Shown here in pieces: positions 53,289 to 63,300 of a stretch of 64,000 bases of DNA. How positions within the stretch are numbered: position 1 is the stretch's first letter; the number at the start of each line of letters is the position of its first letter. The position numbers and the translations under genes are program-made. The notes beneath the pieces were generated by a model, which was given only the letters and a program-made list of their open reading frames with translations, was not told the DNA's origin and did not search any database. Source of the DNA: Siphlonurus alternatus (taxonomy: Eukaryota; Arthropoda; Insecta; Ephemeroptera; Siphlonuridae); contig OX463781.1 in assembly GCA_949825025.1 (NCBI GenBank), forward strand, positions 1,262,066 to 1,326,065. The letters are read 5' to 3'.

Positions 53289-56041
53289 TCCACGGTAGAC
53301 TTGTCCTTGGAGCTAGATCTCTGAGAGTCCCTGGAGGTCGAACGCGTACGTTCACCTCCACGGACCTGTCTTCGATCCCTGCTATCTCTGCGTAAGTTTG
53401 AGAAACTCACATTCTTGCTGGCCTTCCTGTCCTCGCTGGTTGGCCGGTCTGCAGCTGCGGTCCCAGATGTATCTCGCCTCCTGACACGCAGTGGGTCCAA
53501 TGCTAGCATGCTCACGCGGTTACGGGAGCCTGCTTCGTAGTCAGACCTTGAGTCGTCGCTGCGGTCGCGTCTATCTCTCTGCCGTGAGGCCCTGTTGAAC
53601 GCGAGGGTAGGTTCCACGCTCTCGGATGCATCAGGGGGTGGTTTGTAGTCTCTTCGTGCGAGTACGATCCTTTGCACTGCATAAGAGGCATTTTGCATAT
53701 CATGCATTGTAGTGAAATTCCTTTCGTACATATAGTCGATGTACTCTGGGTGCAACCCTCTCTTAACTCTTGCGATACGCTCTTGCTGCGATGCCTCGTT
53801 TCCAAGCAGCAGATAATACCCGTCGATGGCCTCGATATATTCCGGTAGCGGCTCGTCAGCGTGTTGTGATCTGGTCATCAGTTCCATCCTGAGGTCCTCT
53901 TCGAAATTGGGCCTCTTGTACTGGTCCATAAACGCAGTTCGAAACTCGTCCCACGTCGTGAAGCTTTGTGTCCGGTCTCTGAAATCGTACCAGGTCTTGG
54001 CCTTTCCTTCCAAGACGGTAGGCATAATCCGCAGCATCAGTTTGTCGATGTCACAGTGTGGTCTTGCTTTTGCGTACGCCGTAAATTCCTTGATAAATTC
54101 GTGGGGAGGGCGATCCGGTGTGGGTTGAGACCATTTTTTCATTTTCACCTCCTTGGCCACGAGAGTGTCGTAGACATCTTGCTGCCGTAGGGCCTGGTAA
54201 CGCTGACGGTCGTCGTACTCTTGGTCTCGTCTGCGATCACGGTCCTGAGCAAGTTGTCTCTCGAAGATTCTGGACTCTTCTCTGGTCCGTCGGTCGACGA
54301 TAGACTCAACCAGTGTCTGCAACTCTGCCCTACTGCAAGTTATGTTACCGGTTGTACTTGCCTGCGATGTATATGGTGTGTAGGTCAGGTCGTTCGCTCG
54401 TAATGCTGGTTGGTCTCTTTGGTGGCGGGCGCTTGGTCGCTCCGCTTGGGAAATCGCTACCTGTTCAGCATACTTCTCTGCTGCAAGGTCGCGGTACCCC
54501 TCGCGGTGCGCGCTGTCCTCGAACGCGACTCGGCTATTAGTGGAGGTCCACCTTGGTGCTCCTCCGCTCATAGCCTCGCGGTGAGTGTCGGTGTCTAGGG
54601 CCGCTTGACTGGCGGCGGAGGTCCACTTGTACGGTTCTCCGCTCGCAGTCTCGTGGTTCACTGTTCTGGTAGCCTGAGCTGAGCTCCACTCCTGGCGCTC
54701 CGTTCGACTGTTGGTGGGGATCCACTCCTGTGGTCCAATACCAGCAGTTTTACGGTGCTCTGCGTCGACGGTTTGGTATGAGCCCGTACCTTGGAGCATC
54801 TCTGGTCCGTCAGCAGGAGTCTCTTGGGTTGACTGGCTGCTCACAGACTCTCGATGCTCACCTGGCGTCGATTGAGGGAAACGTAGAAGGTCTTCGGTTG
54901 TTTCCGTCTCGTTGTTCTTGGCTTGACGCTGAAGTCTGGCCTTTTCTTCCTGTGCTGCCATGACGGAAAGTTGTCTCTCGTAGACTTCCGCGTCCCAGGG
55001 TGTCCCTATCTTCCGGGGTTTACCCTCTGAGGTCTCAGACCTTGCTGAAGAATATTCGCTCACCACTCTGGCTTCATCTTGGCGTCGGGCTTCCCTCCTG
55101 CTTTCCTCGAGCTGGATTTGCATTTGGATCGCCTCAATTTGCTTTGCTTCTGCCTGACGTCTATCCGATTCTGCCCTTTCGAACAGTAGCAGGTCGTCAG
55201 TTGGCAGTACCAGTGAGTTCTGCTGCATGTACTGCATCTCTTCCTGTTGTCGACGCTTCTCCTCTAGCTTCTTGCGGCGTAATCTATCATACCATGCCTT
55301 AAGAGGGTCGACATCTCCCTCTGCTCGTTGTTGGGGAAGTTTGGTTACGCCTGGAGGGGGTGTCTTCTGTCGGGGCGGGGTCCCCGAGACATTGGTTAGT
55401 GGCTGTTTGTCGACGGAGCTCCGCTGGGTATCCTCGGGGCCCAGCGGAGTTCTCGCCTTCCTGACAGCCTCGTTACGACGCTCCAGTTCCTGCTGGTAGT
55501 TACTCTGCTCTCTGCATAGAAAGGTGAGTTGATCTATCTGTTGCTGCATCTCATCTAGCTTGCGTTCCTGCTCTTCTGAGGAATATCTTTCGTCCCTTTT
55601 CTGCCTATCTAGTTCCTTCTGCATCCTCTGTTGTTGTGCCCTCCAAGCCTGCTGTATTTCTTGCATGCGTAGCTTCTCCGCGATGAGGAGCTGCTGTTCC
55701 CTGCTCTCGCGCATGGGGTCATGTGACCTGCTTCGGTATTTAAATACCTTGCTAGTTGCTAGGACCCTTAGTGGGCGGCGGGGAATGGCCCCTGAGCTGA
55801 CCTGACGTGTTGTTTCTAACTCCCTTGGGGTTAGTGTGACAAGTTCATGCTGTCGCTGCTGTTGTTGGCCTGGCGTCGCTGAAATCGTGGTAAGAGTTGG
55901 TCCAAAACTCGCTTGGTCGTGACCTGTGTGTAGCGGGGTTGAGCTGACAATTGGACCTTGCGGGTGGCCGCCGACTGCGACATTACGTTCTGAGCTCGTA
56001 TTGCTGGAGCTTAGGCCCTTGTCTGAATCCTGCTTCTCCAT
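53132..56041 (-). CDS. gag: Gag polyprotein with CCHC zinc knuckle
   Basis: The first ATG is at 56041 (MEKQDSDKG); the frame is open 12 bases further up but without an ATG. 969 codons, large for a Gypsy gag. Residues about 100-210 and 270-400 are Q/E/R-rich coiled coil. Residues about 430-510 hold a degenerate repeat. About 630-790 is the retrotransposon gag domain (MLRIMPTVLEGKAKTWYDF, TTWDEFRTAFMDQYKRPNF, LPEYIEAIDGYYLL). An R/S/D-rich basic region follows, then CFKCGKTGHYANEC (CX2CX4HX4C, near residue 918), which binds RNA during packaging. The C-terminal 40 residues overlap pol. The product would assemble the cytoplasmic virus-like particle. Confidence 0.92.
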   Translation of the reverse strand: MEKQDSDKGLSSSNTSSERNVAVGGHPQGPIVSSTPLHTGHDQASFGPTLTTISATPGQQQQRQHELVTLTPRELETTRQVSSGAIPRRPLRVLATSKVFKYRSRSHDPMRESREQQLLIAEKLRMQEIQQAWRAQQQRMQKELDRQKRDERYSSEEQERKLDEMQQQIDQLTFLCREQSNYQQELERRNEAVRKARTPLGPEDTQRSSVDKQPLTNVSGTPPRQKTPPPGVTKLPQQRAEGDVDPLKAWYDRLRRKKLEEKRRQQEEMQYMQQNSLVLPTDDLLLFERAESDRRQAEAKQIEAIQMQIQLEESRREARRQDEARVVSEYSSARSETSEGKPRKIGTPWDAEVYERQLSVMAAQEEKARLQRQAKNNETETTEDLLRFPQSTPGEHRESVSSQSTQETPADGPEMLQGTGSYQTVDAEHRKTAGIGPQEWIPTNSRTERQEWSSAQATRTVNHETASGEPYKWTSAASQAALDTDTHREAMSGGAPRWTSTNSRVAFEDSAHREGYRDLAAEKYAEQVAISQAERPSARHQRDQPALRANDLTYTPYTSQASTTGNITCSRAELQTLVESIVDRRTREESRIFERQLAQDRDRRRDQEYDDRQRYQALRQQDVYDTLVAKEVKMKKWSQPTPDRPPHEFIKEFTAYAKARPHCDIDKLMLRIMPTVLEGKAKTWYDFRDRTQSFTTWDEFRTAFMDQYKRPNFEEDLRMELMTRSQHADEPLPEYIEAIDGYYLLLGNEASQQERIARVKRGLHPEYIDYMYERNFTTMHDMQNASYAVQRIVLARRDYKPPPDASESVEPTLAFNRASRQRDRRDRSDDSRSDYEAGSRNRVSMLALDPLRVRRRDTSGTAAADRPTSEDRKASKNVSFSNLRRDSRDRRQVRGGERTRSTSRDSQRSSSKDKSTVECFKCGKTGHYANECPEATRTKTPEGTPNPARDRSRSPASKNSEKAPPRKAT
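54537..54765 (-). repeat. Degenerate tandem repeat inside gag
   Basis: Three to four units of about 75-80 bp encode variants of H-R/E-x-x-x-G-x-P-x-x-W-T-S-x-x-S-R/Q (EWIPTNSR, KWTSAASQ, RWTSTNSR). On the plus strand the recurring block is GAGGTCCAC-TTG-x-x-GCTCCTCCGCTC. Confidence 0.7.
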
Positions 56042-56204
56042 TCTGTGCTTCAATTATTTACTCGCAAGTAAATGATAACCCTATCTTACTTGCCTTGTAC
56101 ACGAAACAATTCAACGCGGGTTTGTATAAGCTTAAAGTACATATAACATCCTCTCAACGCGTATAAATTTATACAGAAATATGTGTGTTACTTATAGTAC
56201 AATA

Positions 56205-56222
56205 ATCCCGGACAGGCCCCCA
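56205..56222 (-). promoter_or_regulatory. Primer binding site, tRNA-Pro-like
   Basis: The minus strand reads TGGGGGCCTGTCCGGGAT, five bases (GTAAG) after the end of the 5' LTR. It begins with TGG, complementary to a tRNA CCA end, and matches the classic proline-tRNA site of gammaretroviruses (TGGGGGCTCGTCCGGGAT) at 16 of 18 positions. Confidence 0.85.
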
Positions 56223-56227
56223 CTTAC
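56222..56227 (-). promoter_or_regulatory. Candidate 5' splice donor at the LTR/PBS junction
   Basis: The bases just after the LTR are GTAAGT, a perfect donor core, preceded by ACA. It could be joined to the acceptor before the third ORF. Coincidence with the LTR/PBS spacing is possible. Confidence 0.45.
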
Positions 56228-58538
56228 TGTAACGCACCTCGTACCCTGCCCTCCATGACTGCAGCTGCTGGCCTGTATTGGTGCTGCTGGACGTACTCGG
56301 CGTGTTATTAGTACTTATTCTGTTAGCAATTCCTATCACTTAGGCTAATTGGCTATCTTAGAATGAATAAAAGGTTCTTATGTAAGAGAAATTAAAAACA
56401 AACGTCTAGGGTTGATAATATTTAATTGATCGAATTAATTAGAAAAATACAAAATTAAATTTCACAAATTAACCCTTACATAATATTATTGTACTGGATG
56501 TAATTCAGTAACACACACAAAAATCAATATAAAATTAACACTAATATTAACGGATGAGAGGTTGTATATATATGGTGTAAATGAGACTATATTAATCAAA
56601 CTTATGGGCGCGGCACCCAGCGACCTTACCTCAGCTAAGATGGCGGTTAGCGATTAACCCAGAGGGCTGAGACATATAGTTATGTGCTAAGCTTGAGAGC
56701 AGTTCGGGCCAACCGTTAGATCAACGATCGACGCTTGGGTGGACTACTCGATGGCTTGCACAAACTGCGTCATACAGTCATGAATTAATATTATATAATA
56801 GTCATAAGAATGATTGCTGAAAACTGCTGGTATATGGCATTAAATTTGTAGCATGAAAGTTTCGAGTTAAAGTAAGATAATTGACTTCACTTGAAATATT
56901 AAGTGATAAGATACAATGATGCAAGCACAATTTGTTGCACCAAGGGACTGAAGCAAAACCAGAATTCTATTGCTTTGATTACGTTAAGTAAATTGCAGGT
57001 TAGAATAGCTTTAACCGAAAGAAATATATACCAGATATTTAAATCAACACAAGGAAGCAGCAATGAGCTATGGCTTATACTTGCGAGTAATAATTTCTCA
57101 GGTCTTGACTTTATGTTCGAAGAGTCTTGCGCAGCTAGCGGGACACGTTCATCACATGAAGAGCGTTGGTTTGCGAGTGCTGTAATGGACGCTTTGGGAA
57201 GCTTTGCTAGCTTGGCTTGGGTGGTGAGCGCCGCTTGCGGCGCTCCGTGGAAGCTCCATGAGAAAATAGTACCCTAAGCATGCTACTGTATTTTTACTTT
57301 AAGAAAATAAAAAAGTGCAAAAATATTTAAATTGGCTAAAAATATTATATTATAATTTTTTATAATATAATATTGCTTACAAAACAACAAACCTACTCAT
57401 CCAAACATGAAACAATTTTACAAAAAATAGTTCCGTGCACGCAGATTCATGCGCGGCAAAACTACAGTCAGACAGCCATATTGTAACATTGACATATTTT
57501 TTATTTAATTATGACCATTAAATTTCAGATTTTACATTTCTTAAAATATGTTAGAAACCAAGGCGGGGACATTTATTTAGTTTAACAATAATTTAGAAAT
57601 AATTATTTAGGCCATATGAATACTATTTAACCCATAGTTACTTCAGAAATTAATTAAATATATTTACTATATTATATGGTATGGATAACGCCGCCATCAC
57701 ATACATAAAATGGCGCCATCCTTGAGAATCTGGCTTGGTAACATATAAAAATCACATATGCCCTTTTGCCCTATTTTTCCACTGTCAAAAACTTTTATTT
57801 AATAATAGAAAAATTAAAACAATAATTATGAACCGAGTACTGAAGTTAAAATCCACTTAAAACAGTTTATGAACCTTAAACTGGCCTTGGTCGGACTTTC
57901 CCGCCATTTTGAATTGTAATCACCATACTATCGCCATGCATAAATAAATACACAGGGCGGTGAGTACGGTGATGTACTTGCATTTTTTTCCCCCTGGATT
58001 AATTTATATCTCCGTGGTCCGTATTTAAAACTCAAAAAACAAAACGCACTCCTATATAATACGTTAAGAAAACAGAACACACCCTTTTGAAAAATAAATA
58101 TAATCAGATTGATATTATATTTTTTTGCGTTGAAGCATCGCCGTGTAACACCATAGCACGAATGCTACAGCGTTAACACGGCGGTCGCTTTGCCTAGCCG
58201 ATGAAATAGACACTGTATTTATCTCTACCCCATCCAAAACACATCCTACCTTTTCCTGTATGGCTGCACTGACCTACACTAATACATAAAACACACAAAT
58301 GAACTCATTTCTTACTAATTTGACTTACCTTGAAATGATTTTCCGTAAAAGGATTTGGTCAAACACAAGTTCTAATTATTTTGGCGTCCCCACATGCGTC
58401 CTCTGCCCAGCTGTGTCTTGGCGTCGCTGCTAAAGTTACGCCGCGCCGTCAGAAAAATGACGATCGAAAAACACGACACAGCTGGGTCGACAGCTCGTAT
58501 GAGTATTTTTACAGTGAGAATACTGCAGGGTTCTTACA
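56228..58538 (-). repeat. 5' LTR, 2,311 bp
   Basis: Same length as the 3' LTR and matching it throughout except for three substitutions I noticed. In element orientation it should carry the promoter and poly(A) signal. Interior features such as GCGCCATTTTATG in element orientation near 57700 and several CCGCCAT/ATGGCGG blocks are visible, but no TATA box can be assigned with confidence in such AT-rich sequence. Confidence 0.95.
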
Positions 58539-58890
58539 ACACGCGTGCTTCAACGTGGGGAACTGAATTTGGGGTGGTTCATTCGATTCTTAAATGACAT
58601 AAAACAAGGAGAGATGAGTCAGATGAGGAGCACGTGTGTGCTATAATATATTGTTCTCCCCATCTCCAAATAATAACGATAATGCTCTCTCCTGGTCTTC
58701 ATATTTGTGACAAACATTTAAAAAAAATTGTTTACGGAAAAAAATGCCTAATATAGTTTATTTTTATTTATTTATTATTTTTTTTTTTTTGTCACGCTCA
58801 ATTGAAATTTCTTCAATGAGCTTAACTGAAAAGGCCCCCTTTGATGCACGGGCCCTTGGCCCCCTCTGTAGTTACGCCACTGCTTGAGGA

Positions 58891-59744
58891 GTACCAGTGA
58901 ATTTCGTTAAAAGTAAGCAACCTCCCCCCATGTTTTGAAGAGCACACGTTATATTTCTAGATTCATGTCTCACGCTGCTATATTAATTATAATAATTATA
59001 TTATGCTTATTGTATGATAAAAAGAAAAACCTGATTTTTAAATTATCAATGAAATGTATTTTCTTTAATTTTAACCATTGTGTGTTTTTTTGCTTCAATT
59101 ATGTTGAAGATATTTACATGCTTGAACGATTTTATATTTTTATTTTATGTATCTTTATTAACACACGTAAAAAAAAATATACATATGAAATGCAATGTGG
59201 TGAAATTTTTGTATATGAAATAAAATAATAAAATAAATATTTTTTATGAAAAATGAGAAATAAAATGTATATTTTATACATATACATATGGGGGGCGTGG
59301 TTTGGCGGCCAGCTGATAAGACTTGGAACTGTAATCGTCTCGAATTTTATCCTGTTAATACCATTTTAAATACGTGTATATATTAGAAACTACTTACATA
59401 TCATCGTGAGTTTACTCTACATCCTTTAGATATTTAATTTAATCTCTGTTGTGTCGTCTAATGGTGTAATCATCGATTTTTAAGTACTGTTTCTTCCACT
59501 GTGGCTGCCCCTTTACAGCAGCTGCAGCAGTCTACAATCAACATACTAAGTGAGGTTTTGCGGTGAATCGTCAGTCTTGTCTGCTGAGAATTAGCAATAT
59601 ATTTATTGTGCATTTTCTTCAATCATCTATGTTACAATTTTTTATGCAATTTTAGCTATTATGTGGTAAAAATATATAATAAATATTAGATATAATGTTG
59701 TCGATAAAACCACGCCCTTCATTTAAATAAAAATTACAAGACCG
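58891..59744. other. AT-rich spacer between the hAT-like element and the LINE
   Basis: A 97-codon plus frame at 58935-59228 is AT-driven and unrecognised. GGGCGTGGTTT at 59293 and AAACCACGCCC at 59707 are inverted over 11 bp and may mark a small element, unproven. Confidence 0.4.
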
Positions 59745-60366
59745 CCATCTATCGACGTTTATATAAACCACAATCACTTTTATTTTTATCGTCAATGTCT
59801 GCTAGAGGAGTGCGCCTTACGTCTATGCAACCCGCATTACATCTGTTCACGAAGAGTTGCCTATAATTCAGGCGCTAGACGATTATACTTGAGGATCTTC
59901 GCGCCCCTTCGCATCTATGGTATGAGACGATCCGCAGTGTCTCTCATACCCATCGCAGCTTGTGATGAGTGGCTTGCAAGTGCTTCTCCAAGAGTCTGTG
60001 CGCAGTCGCTTGACCCAAGTCGCACTGAAGATTCCTCAAGCTGAAGGCCCATTGTCAAGATCCTCCATACTGCAAGACCTCTATTGTCTTCAGATTTCTA
60101 CTATTTATTTTATAAGTGTTTAATGTTTTTTTTTTTTTTTTTTTACCATTCAAAGTATCCAATTTTTTTTGTAATATTTTTTGCTGTGTTTTAAATGTTT
60201 TGTTTTTTCTGGATGTTAACTACTGTATTTTTTTTCTGTAATTTACTTATTTAATTATAATTATTTTTTTTCTTTTTTTTTATTCAATTTTGTAGTGCTT
60301 CTTTGGGATATGGGCTGAATGGCAGCGTTTTTATCATAGTTAATTAGTGATGTATTTTTATGTAAA

Positions 60367-63300
60367 ATGAATTTAAATTATTATATAATTTTGATTACAT
60401 TGTTGTGTCAATTTTCAATACTCAATTTCAAATCAAATGAGTTCATAATTGGAAAAGATAAAATGACTGATACTAATGCAAAGTGTGCTATTAACTCTGT
60501 ATGTGAGTTATGTGGTTTGTCTGGTCGTGTAAACCAAAAAAAATTACAATGCAAAAAATGTTTATTATATTCACATACCAAGTGCTTGAACCTTACTCGC
60601 ATAGGAACACGGAAGTTTAGTAATGGAGATTGGTGTTGTCCTGATTGTAGTGTTATTTCAATGCCTACTTCAATAAACATTGTTCCTTCTGCAACGTTAT
60701 CTAATCCTACCACTTCGACTCCAGTTAAAAGAGTAGTTCCAGATTGCACTATTGGTAAACCATGTGTTTTATGTGACAGAATGGGTCGGAAGAACCAGAT
60801 CAGAATTCAATGTGCCAACTGTAGTGATATGTACCACTCAAAATGTCTAAATTTAAATAGACATGAAATTTCTAATTTTAGGAAAAATGGGTGGCAATGT
60901 TGGTCTTGTTCTTTTGGATTTCCTCACTTATCAGATTCATTCTTTTGTAATAAAAAATTTGAAACTCTACCTATGTCCCCAATTAAATTAACATCAAATT
61001 CTAATGGGCCATTAAAATTTTTGTCATTTAATGCAAGAAGCATGAAAGATCCTAAGAAAAAACCCAATATCCATGCTTGGCTTAAATACTTAAATCCTGA
61101 TATTATTGCTGTCAATGAAACATGGTTATCATCTAATATTGCTACTTCGGAGATCCTAGATGAGTCTGAATATACTGTGTTTAGAAAAGATCGTCCAAGT
61201 AGAGCTGGTGGGGTTTTGCTTGCTATTAAATCATACTTAAAACCATGTCATATTCCTGAATTGGATACAGATGGAGAAGTCATTTGGGCCGAGATATCTG
61301 TATCCGGTCAAAAAATTCTTGTAGGATCTGCTTATCGATCTCCTAATTCCAGTAAAGAAGAAAACTCTGTCCTAATTGACTCTCTCAATCTGGCTTCAAA
61401 TATTCATGCACGTTACAATGCGTGCCTACTTACTGGGGATTTTAATTTGGACATAAATTGGGGATCTAATCCCCCTCTTCCCAATAATCCTCTGGCTGAT
61501 GAGTTCCTTGCTACATTTTATAATTTTGTTCCTCATCAACTTATTACAACTCCTACCCGGGAGACTGATACTACGTCTAAAACACTGGATCTTTTACTAT
61601 GTGATAATCCTAACATAGTTTTGGAAGCAGATGTAATTCCTGGGGTTAGTGACCATCACGCCATTCTTGCTAGTCTAAATCATTTAAAGCCGAAGGTGAT
61701 CAAAAAGTGTAAAACAGTATACAATTATAAAAAAGCAGACTGGCAAAAATTAAAAACAATGTTATCCACACACTTGCCTACTCATAACTCTCAAAACATT
61801 GATCAGTTCTGGCAACAGTGGAAAAAAGTATTTTTTGAGTGTGTTGATCACTGTGTACCTAAATGTAATATTAAAAATCAAATGAATCATCCTTGGATCA
61901 CCAAAGAGATTTTAAAATTGTTAACAAAAAGGGATAAACTGTTTAAAGAATGGAAAAAGTCAGGCTGTGATGACATAAAATTTAAATATATAACTGTAAG
62001 AAATTGTGTTAAATATAAGATAAAAAATGCAAAAGAAAATTATTTATGGAAACTAGGATGTGGAAAGGATGGACAAAAAAATCTTTGGAAGTATATTCAC
62101 AGTAAGCAGCAATCAGGTGCACAACAGTCTTTTATACTTGATGGTAAAGCTACTGATTGCCCTCAAATCATTTCAGATGCGTTCAATAACTGTTTTAAAG
62201 GTAATTTTACTGGTGATGCTAACAAAGAGCATTATGTTCCAAGAAACAATGAACCAAAGACTGAAATAACTGATGTTTTCTTGAATCCAGTGAGCATTTG
62301 TAATATGTTAAAATCTATTAGGACAAATGTTCCACCAGGTCCTGATGGTATTCCGGCTAGAATACTGAAAGAGTGTGCTTTGTCTATTGCTCCTTCTTTA
62401 TGTTGTTTGTATAAAATTTCAATTCGATGTTGTAAGTTACCTAAAGACTGGAAATTAGCATATGTTACACCTATTTACAAGACTGGAAATAAAAAAAATG
62501 TTAATAATTATCGACCAATATCTGTAACTTCAATTGTTTGTAAAATATTGGAAAAAATTATAAATGTAGAAATTTTGAATCATTTGCATGTTACAAATCA
62601 GTTTCCAAAAAGTCAACATGGTTTTGTTCCAAATAGGTCATGTACAACCATGCTTGCCAAGACCATTGATCAGTGGCAAAAATTGCTAGATGCTAATCCA
62701 GGAGCTCATATTCATGTCATTTCCTTAGACTGGGAAAAGGCTTTTGATCGTGTGTCTCATGCACGGCTTTCACTTAAATTGGAGAAGTTTGGTATAGGTG
62801 GAAACCTGCATGGGTGGTTGTGTGACTTCTTACGTGAGCGGTCACAAAGTGTGACGTTTGCGGGTGCAATATCTCAACCTACTGACGTTACTTCTGGTGT
62901 GATACAAGGCTCTGTTTTGGGACCACTTTTATTTAACATATATATGATTGATCTGCTTAACTGTGTGTCCTCGGAATTGATTCAATATGCTGACGACTCT
63001 ACACTGTTCAAACTTGTCAAGTGTGCTGAAGACATGGAATCAATTCAAAATGATTTAAATAATATTTCAGTTTGGTGTGACAACAATGGAATGTCACTGA
63101 ATGAAGATAAGTGTAATGTCATGGATATAACCTTAAGCCTTACTGAACTTAAAACTAACTATTATGTTAATGATAATTTGATATCATACTGTGATTCAAT
63201 TAAAGTATTGGGTGTCATGCTTACCTCAGATTTAAAATGGAATTTGCAGTCAGAAAAGGTTAGATGCAAAGCTGCTAAATTACTTGGTTTCATCAAACGT

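Larger units (their letters stand above)
45054..58538 (-). mobile_element. Full-length Ty3/Gypsy-type LTR retrotransposon
   Basis: 13,485 bp on the minus strand: 5' LTR 58538-56228, PBS, leader, gag, pol in the -1 frame, an extra ORF, PPT, 3' LTR 47364-45054. The 4-bp sequence ACAC flanks both ends (45050-45053 and 58539-58542). Domain order protease-RT-RNaseH-integrase places it in the Gypsy (Metaviridae) type and not the Copia type. All three main ORFs are open, and the LTRs differ at three sites that I noticed. It is therefore probably young and possibly competent, which is inference from structure. Confidence 0.95.
44621..58882. mobile_element. hAT-like non-autonomous element split by the LTR retrotransposon
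   Basis: The left end CAGTGGCGTAACTACA (44621-44636) is repeated in inverse at the right end TGTAGTTACGCCACTG (58867-58882). Directly outside, CTTGAGGA is present at 44613-44620 and at 58883-58890, an exact 8-bp target duplication as made by hAT transposases. Without the inserted retrotransposon the element is about 773 bp (44621-45053 plus 58543-58882) and has no transposase frame, so it is non-autonomous. The left part is GC-rich (44640-44735). Confidence 0.88.

Noticed and set aside
59293..59717. DNA transposon with GGGCGTGGTTT ends
   Set aside because: Only 11 bp pair, there is no target duplication, and no second copy is in the window.
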